Program-made: the position numbers and the translations under genes
Origin: Petrocella sp. FN5
GTDB taxonomy: Bacteria; Bacillota; Clostridia; Lachnospirales; Vallitaleaceae
NCBI RefSeq assembly: GCF_029210395.1
Contig: NZ_JARGDP010000034.1
Span: 1-32,495, forward strand
Direction: 5' to 3'
DNA: 32,495 nt
In this document: positions 7,061 to 15,234 of the stretch, in pieces
How the letters are laid out: each line of letters starts with the position of its first letter
Position numbering within the stretch: the stretch's first letter is position 1
The notes under the pieces: generated by a model
The model's database searches: none
What the model saw: the letters and a program-made list of their open reading frames with translations, nothing else
Told to the model about the DNA's origin: nothing

Positions 7061-8854
7061 GTGGAAACTTATAGCAAAACAAAGACAATAGAATCATTTT
7101 TGAAAAAGTATTACGGGTATACCGATTTCAAGGAAGGACAAAAATTAGCCATAGAATGTATTATGAACAGAAAAGATGCCTTGATTTTGATGCCGACAGG
7201 TGGGGGGAAATCAATTTGCTACCAGATTCCGGCGTTGATTTTTTCAGGTGTAACCTTAGTGATATCACCACTCATATCTTTGATGAAGGATCAGGTGGAT
7301 ACTCTAGAAGACATGGGGATAGAAGCAACTTATATCAACAGTACCCTTGATGATGGGGAGATGGTAGATAGACTTGAAGGTATAAAGGCACAGCGTTACA
7401 AAATGATCTATATTGCTCCGGAGCGCATGGAAAGCCGTCTGATAAGAGATATCATCCGTAATAATACAATTGAATTTATTGCTATTGATGAGGCCCATTG
7501 TGTTTCTCAGTGGGGTCATGATTTTAGGCCAAGTTATAGAAATATTGCGAATATATTGAACAAACTGCCCTATAGACCGGTGATTGCTGCATTAACAGCT
7601 ACGGCGACAGAACTGGTACGTGATGATATCATGGACCAGTTGTCTTTATACAAACCTGAGATTTTTGTTACCAGTTTTGATCGGAAAAATCTACACTTTT
7701 CTGTTTTGAAGGGCGTAAATAAAAAACGCTATATTGGCCAGTATGTCAAGAAAAACAGTGAAAGTTCAGGCATTATCTATTGTGGCACAAGGAAAGAAAC
7801 CGAAATGCTCTACCATACCCTTGACCGTATGCATATAGCGGTTGGTATGTATCATGGTGGTATGAGTAAGGATGAACGTCGGATGCATCAAGAGCGTTTC
7901 ATATATGATGATTATAAAGTTATGGTAGCCACAAATGCCTTTGGTATGGGTATTGATAAATCCAACGTCCGATATGTGATTCACCATAATATGCCGGAAA
8001 ACATTGAATCCTATTATCAGGAAGCCGGACGTGCCGGCCGGGACGGAGAAAAATCAGCATGTATATTATTATACGGACCAGGTGACCAGAAGCTTAGAAG
8101 ATTTTTGATCGAAGAGACACCGGATATAACGCCGGACAGAAAGAAATATCGATTTGGGCAACTACAGAAAATGGTTAACTATTGTCATATTAACACCTGT
8201 TTAAGGGTGCAGTTACTTGAACACTTTGGAGAAGAAGCAAATGAAGATATGTGTGAAGGTTGTGGTAACTGTGATGGAAAAGCTCACCGCGTAGAGATCA
8301 CAACAGAAGCCCAAAAAATCATATCATGTATAATCAGAATGAAAGAGAGATATGGCGTGTCCATTGTTGCAGAAGTTCTTAAAGGTTCAAAGTCCAAGAA
8401 AGTGTTAGGAACACCACTTGAGTCACTCTCAACTTATGGCATTTTGAGAAGCTATACCTTAATACAAATCAAAGAAATGATTCATCTATTAATAGCTGAG
8501 GGTTATTTACACATGACTCAAGATGGTTATCCGGTTATAAAAGTAGCCAAAGAAGCAGAATCGATCTTGTACGGTAGTAAAAAAGTATATTCTAACCGCA
8601 TAGAGATTGTAGCTATTGAGTCATCGGATCAACTCTTTGACCGATTGAAAGCTCTTAGAAAAATAATTGCAGTTAAAACGAAATTACCACCCTATACTAT
8701 TTTTCACGATAAGACATTGAAAGCAATGGCCAGTCAAAAGCCTAAAGACAAGGTGAGTTTAATGGCGATAAGCGGTGTTGGTGAAAGTAAGATAAGAAAA
8801 TACGGTGACCAATTCTTGAAAGTAATAGAGGATTACATAGACAACAACGGTTGA
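7061..8854 (+). CDS. recQ: ATP-dependent DNA helicase RecQ
   Basis: This 597-residue 3'-5' SF2 helicase acts in recombination and fork repair. Residues include the Q motif (FKEGQKLAIECI), Walker A MPTGGGKS (44-51), the DEAH box within AIDEAHCVSQWGHDFRPSY (about 141-159), LTATAT, and motif VI YYQEAGRAGRDG. The zinc-binding RQC region has four cysteines in CHINTC and MCEGCGNC. An HRDC domain is present near 515-590 (LKALRKIIAVKTKLPPYTIF). The start is GTG with a well-placed CGGAGG about eight bases upstream. Length is typical of shorter Firmicute RecQ proteins. Confidence 0.96.
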   Translation: METYSKTKTIESFLKKYYGYTDFKEGQKLAIECIMNRKDALILMPTGGGKSICYQIPALIFSGVTLVISPLISLMKDQVDTLEDMGIEATYINSTLDDGEMVDRLEGIKAQRYKMIYIAPERMESRLIRDIIRNNTIEFIAIDEAHCVSQWGHDFRPSYRNIANILNKLPYRPVIAALTATATELVRDDIMDQLSLYKPEIFVTSFDRKNLHFSVLKGVNKKRYIGQYVKKNSESSGIIYCGTRKETEMLYHTLDRMHIAVGMYHGGMSKDERRMHQERFIYDDYKVMVATNAFGMGIDKSNVRYVIHHNMPENIESYYQEAGRAGRDGEKSACILLYGPGDQKLRRFLIEETPDITPDRKKYRFGQLQKMVNYCHINTCLRVQLLEHFGEEANEDMCEGCGNCDGKAHRVEITTEAQKIISCIIRMKERYGVSIVAEVLKGSKSKKVLGTPLESLSTYGILRSYTLIQIKEMIHLLIAEGYLHMTQDGYPVIKVAKEAESILYGSKKVYSNRIEIVAIESSDQLFDRLKALRKIIAVKTKLPPYTIFHDKTLKAMASQKPKDKVSLMAISGVGESKIRKYGDQFLKVIEDYIDNNG

Positions 8855-8901
8855 ACATTATGAACATTATTCAAATTTAATAAAAAAATAGATATTTTGT
8901 A

Positions 8902-8929
8902 TTGACTATTTATGAGTATAGTGTATTAT
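8902..8929 (+). promoter_or_regulatory. Promoter of the small-RNA candidate
   Basis: TTGACT (8902-8907), a 16-bp spacer and TATTAT (8924-8929) form a good vegetative promoter. It is followed within about 90 bases by an intrinsic terminator and not by a gene of normal size. Confidence 0.65.
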
Positions 8930-8935
8930 ATTAAA

Positions 8936-9016
8936 TGTAAGAATGAGTTACCTCTTACGTATTAAATACTCTCCCCCTCATCCTTTACAAGCACCTTTTT
9001 AGGTGCTTATTTTTTT
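8936..9016 (+). ncRNA. Candidate small RNA with C-rich loop
   Basis: An RNA of about 80 nt is predicted between the promoter at 8902 and the terminator at 8989-9016. Its 5' hairpin pairs GTAAGA (8937-8942) with TCTTAC (8953-8958). A single-stranded linker carrying CTCCCCCTC (8971-8979) follows, then the terminator hairpin. A C-rich unpaired stretch is complementary to Shine-Dalgarno sequences, as in the Firmicute RsaE/RoxS type of sRNA, although no direct homology is claimed. The downstream gene has its own promoter at 9101, so this is not obviously a leader. A 19-codon reading frame starting at 8943 has no ribosome site. Confidence 0.5.
8989..9016 (+). terminator. Intrinsic terminator
   Basis: AAGCACCT (8989-8996) pairs with AGGTGCTT (9001-9008) around a TTTT loop. 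A T-run follows at 9010-9016. Confidence 0.88.
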
Positions 9017-9100
9017 GTGAAAAATCAATAGAACCCCATATTGTATCAAAAGAAGTCCCATATTCAAAGGGATTGCGCCGATTTCTTGTCTTTCAAAAGT

Positions 9101-9129
9101 TTGCATTTTTGTATCATATATGGGATAAT
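9101..9129 (+). promoter_or_regulatory. Promoter of the metallophosphoesterase gene
   Basis: TTGCAT (9101-9106), a 17-bp spacer and GATAAT (9124-9129) lie 35 bases upstream of the ATG at 9164. Its position inside the longer upstream reading frame supports the shorter start for that gene. Confidence 0.7.
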
Positions 9130-9163
9130 TATCCGAATCAATATTTTGAATGAGGTGAACAAG

Positions 9164-9997
9164 ATGAAAGGTCGAAAAAATTTCAAAAGATGGATAGGTA
9201 TTATTCTTACAATCTGTTTATTTATACTTGTCTTTTGGAATCAACCGATTTATAGATATTACAAAATAGACGGTAAACAAGAGATATTTGATCTAAAAGT
9301 TATTTTAATATCCGATTTGCATAGTAGCACTTATGGAACAGGACAGAGAAGATTAATGAATATGATAACAGAAGAAGCGCCGGACATGATTTGGATAACT
9401 GGAGATCTGATGGATGAATATAGATCTATTCAAGGTGCAGTTGAATTTCTTGAGGGTATAAAAGATGAATGCCCAATTTACTATGTTTCCGGTAATCATG
9501 AATATTGGCATGATGATCCCGAGTTGGTATTTGAAACGATTAAAGCCTATGGTGTGATGATTTTAGAAAATGAATCCGTAACCCTTAATATACGGGATAA
9601 TGAAATCACAATAACAGGTGTAATCGATCCGGATGCTACTTTAGCGTATAGTGGTAAAGAGGCTTTAATTAGATCATTAAGTCAGGTTGAAGATATGGAC
9701 AGTCAAACCGGCTATAGGGTACTGCTTAGCCATCGTCCGGAGCACATAGAAGTATATGAAAGCTACGGCTTTGATCTTGTTGTAAGTGGTCATACCCATG
9801 GTGGTCAAGTTAGAATACCTTTTTTGATAAATGGTTTATATGCTCCGAACCAAGGCTTCATGCCTAAATATGCAGGTGGCTATTATGCCTATACAAAAGA
9901 TACGGATTTAATCGTAAGTCGAGGTCTTTCATTTAACCCTAGATTGCCAAGGGTCTTTAATCCACCGGAAGTTGTTGTCATTGAATGGTATGATTAG
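9164..9997 (+). CDS. Membrane-anchored metallophosphoesterase (YkuE-like)
   Basis: This 277-residue calcineurin-like phosphoesterase has a single N-terminal membrane anchor (GIILTICLFILVFW, about residues 10-25) and an extracytoplasmic or membrane-surface catalytic domain. Dimetal-site motifs appear in order: LISDLHSS, WITGDLMDEY, VSGNHEYWHDD, LLSHRPEHIE and VSGHTHGGQVRIP. Related proteins act on phospholipid or nucleotide-lipid phosphates, but the substrate is unknown. The frame is open back to 9041. The ATG at 9164 is preferred because GAGGTG precedes it and a promoter sits just upstream. The stop codon runs directly into repeat copy C. Confidence 0.9.
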   Translation: MKGRKNFKRWIGIILTICLFILVFWNQPIYRYYKIDGKQEIFDLKVILISDLHSSTYGTGQRRLMNMITEEAPDMIWITGDLMDEYRSIQGAVEFLEGIKDECPIYYVSGNHEYWHDDPELVFETIKAYGVMILENESVTLNIRDNEITITGVIDPDATLAYSGKEALIRSLSQVEDMDSQTGYRVLLSHRPEHIEVYESYGFDLVVSGHTHGGQVRIPFLINGLYAPNQGFMPKYAGGYYAYTKDTDLIVSRGLSFNPRLPRVFNPPEVVVIEWYD

Positions 9998-10056
9998 GGT
10001 GTCAAAACTATATTGTATGTGAATTTAGTGAAACTTAGTTTTGACCCTTTAAACAT
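9997..10056 (+). repeat. Dispersed palindromic element, copy C
   Basis: The left arm GGGTGTCAAAACTA (9997-10010) begins at the last base of the phosphoesterase stop codon. The right arm TAGTTTTGACCCTTTAAACA begins at 10036. The arms pair over the GGGTCAAAACTA core with a 25-base loop. The citrate synthase promoter starts 18 bases further on. Confidence 0.7.
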
Positions 10057-10074
10057 GGTATTAACAAGTCAAGT

Positions 10075-10103
10075 TTGATTTTTCTTTCGTATAGTGATAG
10101 AAT
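10075..10103 (+). promoter_or_regulatory. Promoter of the citrate synthase gene
   Basis: TTGATT (10075-10080), a 17-bp spacer and TAGAAT (10098-10103). A CGTACG palindrome lies just downstream, within GATACGTACGTTAAC. Confidence 0.7.
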
Positions 10104-10187
10104 AGATTCAGATACGTACGTTAACACACTGATGAATGAAAAGACTTGTTTTTATATGGCTATAATTATGAATGGAAGGATGATATT

Positions 10188-11528
10188 GTGGATAGAATAA
10201 AAAAATGGAGTGAGATGGCAATAGCCTGTAATTTAGTAGAAAGAGAGCTCTATACAAGATTTGAAGTTAAAAGAGGGCTTAGAGATATTAGTGGTAAAGG
10301 TGTTTTAGCCGGCTTAACAAGAATCGGTGAAGTTCACTCATATATTATTGACGAAGGCGAAACGGTACCGGTTCCTGGAAGATTGATTTATAGAGGGATT
10401 GATATTGAGGATTTGGTAGATGGCTTTTTAAGAGATAGACGGCACGGTTATGAAGAAACTGTATATTTGCTTCTGTTTGGTGAGCTTCCAAATGTAGATG
10501 AGCTTCGAGTCTTTAAAGAACAATTACTTGAATACCGCATATTACCAAGTTTTTTTGTAAATGATATGATTATGAAATCACCGAGTAAAGACATCATGAA
10601 TGTGCTTGCAAGATCTGTTTTGAGTCTTTATAGCTATGATGAGGATCCGGACAATATTTCGGTAGACAATATATTAAAACAAAGCATGCAACTTATATCT
10701 CAGTTGCCATTATTAGCTGTGTACGGCTATCAGGCCTATGCACATTATCATGGTAACACAAGTTTATTTATACATAGTCCTCATAAGGATTTGGGTATCG
10801 CTGAAAATATTTTATACATGTTAAGACCAGATAATAAATTCACCCCTCTTGAAGCGGAACTGTTAGATTTGTCATTGGTTTTACACGCTGAGCATGGTGG
10901 TGGTAACAATTCCACTTTTACAACACATGTCGTGAGTTCTTCCGGGACAGACACCTATTCGGCGATTTCAGCAGCCATAGGTTCACTAAAAGGGCCAAGG
11001 CATGGTGGTGCTAACATTAAGGTTACAGCTATGTTTGAGGACATTAAGAAGAATGTTAAAGACTGGAAAGATGAAGGACAAGTGATAGACTATCTTGAAA
11101 AGTTGGTAAATAAAGAAGCTTTTGACAAAACAGGATTGGTTTATGGTATAGGTCATGCGGTTTATTCTGTGTCAGACCCAAGAGCGGTTATATTTAAGAA
11201 TTATGTTCAAACGCTGGCCCAAGAGAAGGGTCTTGAAGCAGAATTTGAGCTGTTTGACATAGTGGAAAGACTGGCCCCTTCTATTATCGAGAAGCATAGA
11301 AAGATGTATAAAGGTGTGTCAATTAATGTAGATTTTTACTCCGGTTTTGTTTATAGGATGCTTGGCATACCAGAAGAATTATATACACCCTTGTTTGCAG
11401 TATCCAGGGTGTCCGGTTGGTGTGCCCATCGAATTGAAGAAATTGTAAATAAGGGGAAAATCATACGACCAGCATATAAAAGTGTGGCGCCTAAGGTGAC
11501 ATATGTTCCTCTAGGTCAACGAAAATAG
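10188..11528 (+). CDS. Citrate synthase
   Basis: This 446-residue Si-type citrate synthase condenses acetyl-CoA with oxaloacetate at the entry to the (probably partial) TCA route toward 2-oxoglutarate and glutamate. The catalytic triad regions are visible: LHAEHGGGNNSTFTTH (first His), GIGHAVYSVSDPRA (second His) and INVDFYSGFVYRMLG (Asp). RHGGAN and GWCAHRIEE are further family signatures. The reading frame extends upstream to a TTG at 10146, but the GTG at 10188 has an AAGG Shine-Dalgarno eight bases upstream and gives an N-terminus (DRIKKWSEMA) of normal length. The gene stands alone with its own promoter and terminator. Confidence 0.93.
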   Translation: MDRIKKWSEMAIACNLVERELYTRFEVKRGLRDISGKGVLAGLTRIGEVHSYIIDEGETVPVPGRLIYRGIDIEDLVDGFLRDRRHGYEETVYLLLFGELPNVDELRVFKEQLLEYRILPSFFVNDMIMKSPSKDIMNVLARSVLSLYSYDEDPDNISVDNILKQSMQLISQLPLLAVYGYQAYAHYHGNTSLFIHSPHKDLGIAENILYMLRPDNKFTPLEAELLDLSLVLHAEHGGGNNSTFTTHVVSSSGTDTYSAISAAIGSLKGPRHGGANIKVTAMFEDIKKNVKDWKDEGQVIDYLEKLVNKEAFDKTGLVYGIGHAVYSVSDPRAVIFKNYVQTLAQEKGLEAEFELFDIVERLAPSIIEKHRKMYKGVSINVDFYSGFVYRMLGIPEELYTPLFAVSRVSGWCAHRIEEIVNKGKIIRPAYKSVAPKVTYVPLGQRK

Positions 11529-11536
11529 AGTTATAC

Positions 11537-11569
11537 AAATGATGGTGCTTTGGTATCATCATTTTTTTT
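11537..11569 (+). terminator. Intrinsic terminator
   Basis: A 10-bp stem with one G-U pair (11537-11546 with 11555-11564) and an 8-base loop is followed by eight Ts. It ends the citrate synthase transcript. Confidence 0.85.
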
Positions 11570-11634
11570 GACGAAAAATACCCATAAAAGATGAGTTGTC
11601 TAAATAGGTTAACAGGATGTAAAAATAAAAATTT

Positions 11635-11664
11635 AAGACAATAAAGTTAAGATTGTGGTATAAT
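11635..11664 (+). promoter_or_regulatory. Promoter of the GGDEF-EAL gene
   Basis: AAGACA (11635-11640), an 18-bp spacer and TATAAT (11659-11664). The leader to the ATG at 11805 is about 135 bases. It contains an AT-rich 8-bp hairpin (11715-11722 with 11729-11736) but no recognisable c-di-GMP riboswitch. Confidence 0.6.
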
Positions 11665-11804
11665 AGTATTGGAACATAATTTTATTTAAGTGACATTTTG
11701 ATGAAAGCATGCGCATAAAAACAGAGTTGTTTTTATATCATGTTTTTTTATATATTAGAGAGTAACATTAACTAAATTATGGAGGATGGAATGGAGGTGA
11801 AACA

Positions 11805-14345
11805 ATGATTAATGTACATCATAGAGCGATATTGTGTGTGGGAAAATCTATAAATCAGCTTTTAAGTTTGGAGAAACTATTGAGTCTGAATTTTGGACAG
11901 GAGTACGTTATTGAAATGGCTGAGAACTCTAGCGAAGCTATGGATATTATAGGGACACTCTTTGACATTAATATAGAGACAAGTGTGCTCATCACAGATT
12001 ACATGGTGGGTGATATGAATGGTCTTGAATTGATACATACAGTTAAGCGAAAGCACCAAGGTATTAAGATGATTCTAATGGCAAATAAAATGGACATCGA
12101 CTTTGCTCAAAGAATCATCAACCATAGCGATGTTTATAATATTATAAAGAAACCCTGGGATGATGACAGTCTTGTTCAATTGGTAAAAGATGCATGTCAT
12201 CAATACGATACGGACATGGAATTAAGTGGCCTTATGAGCCGATTAAGAGTGTCTGAGCAGCAAAAAAGTCTGATTTTGGAAAGTATTTCTGAATCAATCA
12301 TCTATGTTAACTTAGATTATGAAATACAATGGAAAAACAGTATTGCAGATCGGGATCTGCTTATATGGAAGGCATCCGGTCTTTGCTATAAGGAGATATA
12401 CGGACTTAAAGAAAACTGTCCGGATTGCCCCATGGACCAAGTGTTGACAACAAAAAAACCTTATAAATTTGAAAGAAAATTCGAGGATGACACTTATAAA
12501 CTCATACGCTATTTTCCAGTATTTGATCAAGTGGGTCAACCGATTGGTATGGTTTTGACACTACTGGATATTACGGAGCAAAAAAGAGCGGAGGGTATGA
12601 GTGCCTCATTGCTTGAGATGTCAAAACATATTAATGTATCAGAATCTGTTATAGAGATGTATAAAAAGGCGCATATGTACCTAAAAAGGTATTTTGAGCT
12701 TAGACTGATGTGTATTGCCGGTGAGGACTTTGATGCCTCTTATATTGAGTTTTATGGTGAAGGCGAAAAAAGCTTTGACCAGAAACAAATTGAAACACTT
12801 TTAAAATCTTTGAGAAACATCATAAAAAAGAATCTTAATGAAGATTACATTATTATGAATAACAATATGGGCACAGTAGTGGCATATCCTATGAATGACA
12901 AAATAATGCTTGTTGTGATTAAACAATGGATTGAAACCAATGAAGTTGCCCTAAAATACATTAATACGATAGCGGAACAAGTCAAAAGTGGGATTACTAA
13001 AATTAATAACACCAAAAAAATCACATATCAAGCCAAACATGATTCCAATACAGGTTTGTATAATAGAGAATATTTCATCGAACAGCTTAAAGCTAGATTA
13101 AACAACCAAAGAGAGATTATGAATCCGCAAAATCGTTCGATTGCTTTAATTGACTTAAACTATTTCAAGGAAGTCAATGACAATTATAGCCATGTCGTTG
13201 GGGATGATGTTTTAAGAGAAATTGGACACAGACTACAAAACTCAGTTAGAGACGGAGATGTTGTCGCTAGAATGGGTGGAGATGAGTTTGCTATACTTTT
13301 CCTTAACCACGACCGCAGAGAAATCGTGAAATTGATAAAGCGCCTTCAAAAAGAAATTGCCATGCCTATTAAGGTGGATGACTTAAGTATAAGTGTGAGC
13401 TCAAGCATCGGAATTGTGGACAATATATCCAAATATAATGACTATAATATACTACTTAAAGAAGCAGACCAAGCGATGTATGAAGCAAAAAAAGATAAGA
13501 GTGGTAGTGGGCGGTACATCTTCTATGAAAAATCTATTCAGAAGAAGGTTGAACGTCATAATAGTATTGAGTTATCTCTTAGAACGGCGGATTTTGATGA
13601 TGAAATGGGTCTTCTATATCAACCGATTATAGACCTTAAGACCATGAGAATTATTGGATTTGAAGGTTTTTTGAGATGGCGTTCTTTAAACGGTTTTAAT
13701 TATTCACCCAAAGAGTTCATACCCATCGCAGACGAAAGTGACGAGATCTTAGAGATTGGACATATGGTTATGAAGCTGGCATTAAAAGCTGTCAAACGTA
13801 TAAAAGAGGAAACCGGACAAGGTTGCTTTATCTCTGTAAATCTAACAACCAAGGAATTGATGAATGAAAAACATATTGATGGTCTTAAGAAATCGATTGT
13901 TGAAAACGGCATCCATTCCAATGAAATACAAATTGATATAACGGACCGTTTCAAAAATAATCAAATCGGCCTAATTTCAAAAAATATTAATGAACTTAAA
14001 GACTTTGGTGTTCATGTTAACTTAGATGACTTTGGAACGGGTTATGCGTCTCTGGTCATATTGAATAAAATGGATATAAATGAAATTAAGATTGATGCAT
14101 CATATATACGTAAAATTAGATTTGAACCAGATGCATATAAAATGGTCAAAACCATGATTAACTTAGCAAAAAGTATGGAAATATCCGTAACGGCCGAAGG
14201 TGTGGAGAAGAAAGAAGAACTAGATTTACTATGTGAGCTGGGTTGTGATTACGCTCAGGGCTATTACTTCTCAAAACCGGTAACCTTAGATGAAGCCATC
14301 GAACTTAGAAGAGAATCCGTAAGCCTATATGGCATAAGAAGTTAA
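11805..14345 (+). CDS. REC-PAS-GGDEF-EAL c-di-GMP turnover protein
   Basis: This 846-residue cytosolic signalling protein has a receiver-like domain (5-130) that keeps the phosphoacceptor D65 in ITDYM and KKPW, but has CVGKS where the acidic pair normally sits. A PAS-like domain (about 150-255) contains two cysteines in KENCPDCPMD and ends in LTLLDITEQ. A GAF-like spacer follows. The GGDEF domain (about 410-570) has an intact ARMGGDEF (GGDEF at 491-495) and an I-site RDGD five residues before it, so it should be an active, product-inhibited diguanylate cyclase. The EAL domain (about 590-835) has EGFLRW (E620), SVNLT, DDFGTGY (D741, D742), AEGVE and QGYYFSKP, but ITD (D714) replaces the usual Glu metal ligand. 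GGAGGTG precedes the ATG. Confidence 0.93.
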   Translation: MINVHHRAILCVGKSINQLLSLEKLLSLNFGQEYVIEMAENSSEAMDIIGTLFDINIETSVLITDYMVGDMNGLELIHTVKRKHQGIKMILMANKMDIDFAQRIINHSDVYNIIKKPWDDDSLVQLVKDACHQYDTDMELSGLMSRLRVSEQQKSLILESISESIIYVNLDYEIQWKNSIADRDLLIWKASGLCYKEIYGLKENCPDCPMDQVLTTKKPYKFERKFEDDTYKLIRYFPVFDQVGQPIGMVLTLLDITEQKRAEGMSASLLEMSKHINVSESVIEMYKKAHMYLKRYFELRLMCIAGEDFDASYIEFYGEGEKSFDQKQIETLLKSLRNIIKKNLNEDYIIMNNNMGTVVAYPMNDKIMLVVIKQWIETNEVALKYINTIAEQVKSGITKINNTKKITYQAKHDSNTGLYNREYFIEQLKARLNNQREIMNPQNRSIALIDLNYFKEVNDNYSHVVGDDVLREIGHRLQNSVRDGDVVARMGGDEFAILFLNHDRREIVKLIKRLQKEIAMPIKVDDLSISVSSSIGIVDNISKYNDYNILLKEADQAMYEAKKDKSGSGRYIFYEKSIQKKVERHNSIELSLRTADFDDEMGLLYQPIIDLKTMRIIGFEGFLRWRSLNGFNYSPKEFIPIADESDEILEIGHMVMKLALKAVKRIKEETGQGCFISVNLTTKELMNEKHIDGLKKSIVENGIHSNEIQIDITDRFKNNQIGLISKNINELKDFGVHVNLDDFGTGYASLVILNKMDINEIKIDASYIRKIRFEPDAYKMVKTMINLAKSMEISVTAEGVEKKEELDLLCELGCDYAQGYYFSKPVTLDEAIELRRESVSLYGIRS

Positions 14346-14354
14346 GGCCAATAA

Positions 14355-14441
14355 GAATCCCCATGGATCTAAGAATTGTACCCATTAGTTGGATAAATAA
14401 CCAGCTTTAAGAGTGCAGTTCATAGGTTATCCTGGGGATTC
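14355..14441. repeat. Long-loop inverted repeat between convergent genes
   Basis: GAATCCCCATGGAT (14355-14368) pairs with ATCCTGGGGATTC (14429-14441), with one extra base in the left arm, around a 60-base loop. No T-tract follows on either strand, so it is an unusual terminator if it is one. It fills most of the gap between the GGDEF-EAL gene and the convergent YesL-like gene. Confidence 0.5.
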
Positions 14442-14447
14442 CTAATA

Positions 14448-15062
14448 TTATATAAGCTTATCAAGATGATACTTAGATAAGACGCCTTTATGAATAACAA
14501 TCGTCATAAGCCAATAAGCAGGTGCAACTAAAAAAAAGAGTGTGAGCACAGAAAAAGCAGTGGTAAAGACAAGGGCAATTATAGTGATGACACATATCAA
14601 AGAAGCTAAGAGATGTTTGTTGGCCAGTAAAAAACCATATTTCATAAGAAGTTTTAAGGTCATCTGGGTCTCGCCAAGTAAAGCATATGAATAAGTCATG
14701 GTAATTATAATTTCAAAAAGTAAGAACAAATAGATGGGTAGGAGAATGATGATGTCGATATAACCGCTCCACACACTCCATATATTGAGCAAGGCCAGAC
14801 CATATAATAAAAATGTCATCAAAGTCAATCCGAGGCTTCGGATTATTTTCTTTTGAAATACTGAAAAATAAGTCTTCAGGGTGTAGCCTTCTTCTAGAAT
14901 GACAACATGATAGATGCCGTGAAAGAGTCCGGCGCTCGCAAGTGGAAAAAGAAATCCAAAAGAGAGGACACTCGTAAAGAGCCATAAAAGATTAAGTAAA
15001 ACCATATCAAAAACCATCGTACCATATTTGTGAAAGGGGCTATCTAAGGAAAAAAAGTTCAT
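14448..15062 (-). CDS. YesL-like DUF624 membrane protein
   Basis: This 204-residue integral membrane protein has about five hydrophobic segments. The opening (FFSLDSPFHKYGTMVFDMVL, then LLWLFTSVLSFGFLFPL) and the AGLFHGIYHVV region match the YesL/DUF624 family. In Bacillus and Clostridia this family often sits beside carbohydrate-use genes, but no such partner is adjacent here. The ATG follows AAAGGAG at a good distance. It converges on the GGDEF-EAL gene and diverges from the TPR gene. The molecular role is unknown. Confidence 0.85.
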   Translation of the reverse strand: MNFFSLDSPFHKYGTMVFDMVLLNLLWLFTSVLSFGFLFPLASAGLFHGIYHVVILEEGYTLKTYFSVFQKKIIRSLGLTLMTFLLYGLALLNIWSVWSGYIDIIILLPIYLFLLFEIIITMTYSYALLGETQMTLKLLMKYGFLLANKHLLASLICVITIIALVFTTAFSVLTLFFLVAPAYWLMTIVIHKGVLSKYHLDKLI

Positions 15063-15234
15063 AGACGATCTCCTTTTTTCTCGTGAATACAGTTATAAGT
15101 TACTCTCAATCATTATAACAGCATTGCCCAATGATTGTAAGGAAAAATAATCAAACGCTTAAGAAAAAATGTGATAGAATAAAGCGTAGTGATACTATAG
15201 AAATAGTTTTGAAGAATATTAACTGAGGACGAAT

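Noticed and set aside
8943-9002. 19-codon reading frame inside the small-RNA candidate
   Set aside because: No ribosome site, no composition bias, and it ends within the terminator loop. Coding is possible but unsupported.
11665-11804. Possible c-di-GMP riboswitch in the leader of the GGDEF-EAL gene
   Set aside because: The conserved GEMM-type core and paired stems were not found; only an AT-rich hairpin is present.
14713-14985. 90-codon alternative frame inside the YesL-like gene
   Set aside because: Same strand, different frame, with no membrane or domain pattern. The YesL-like frame explains the region.
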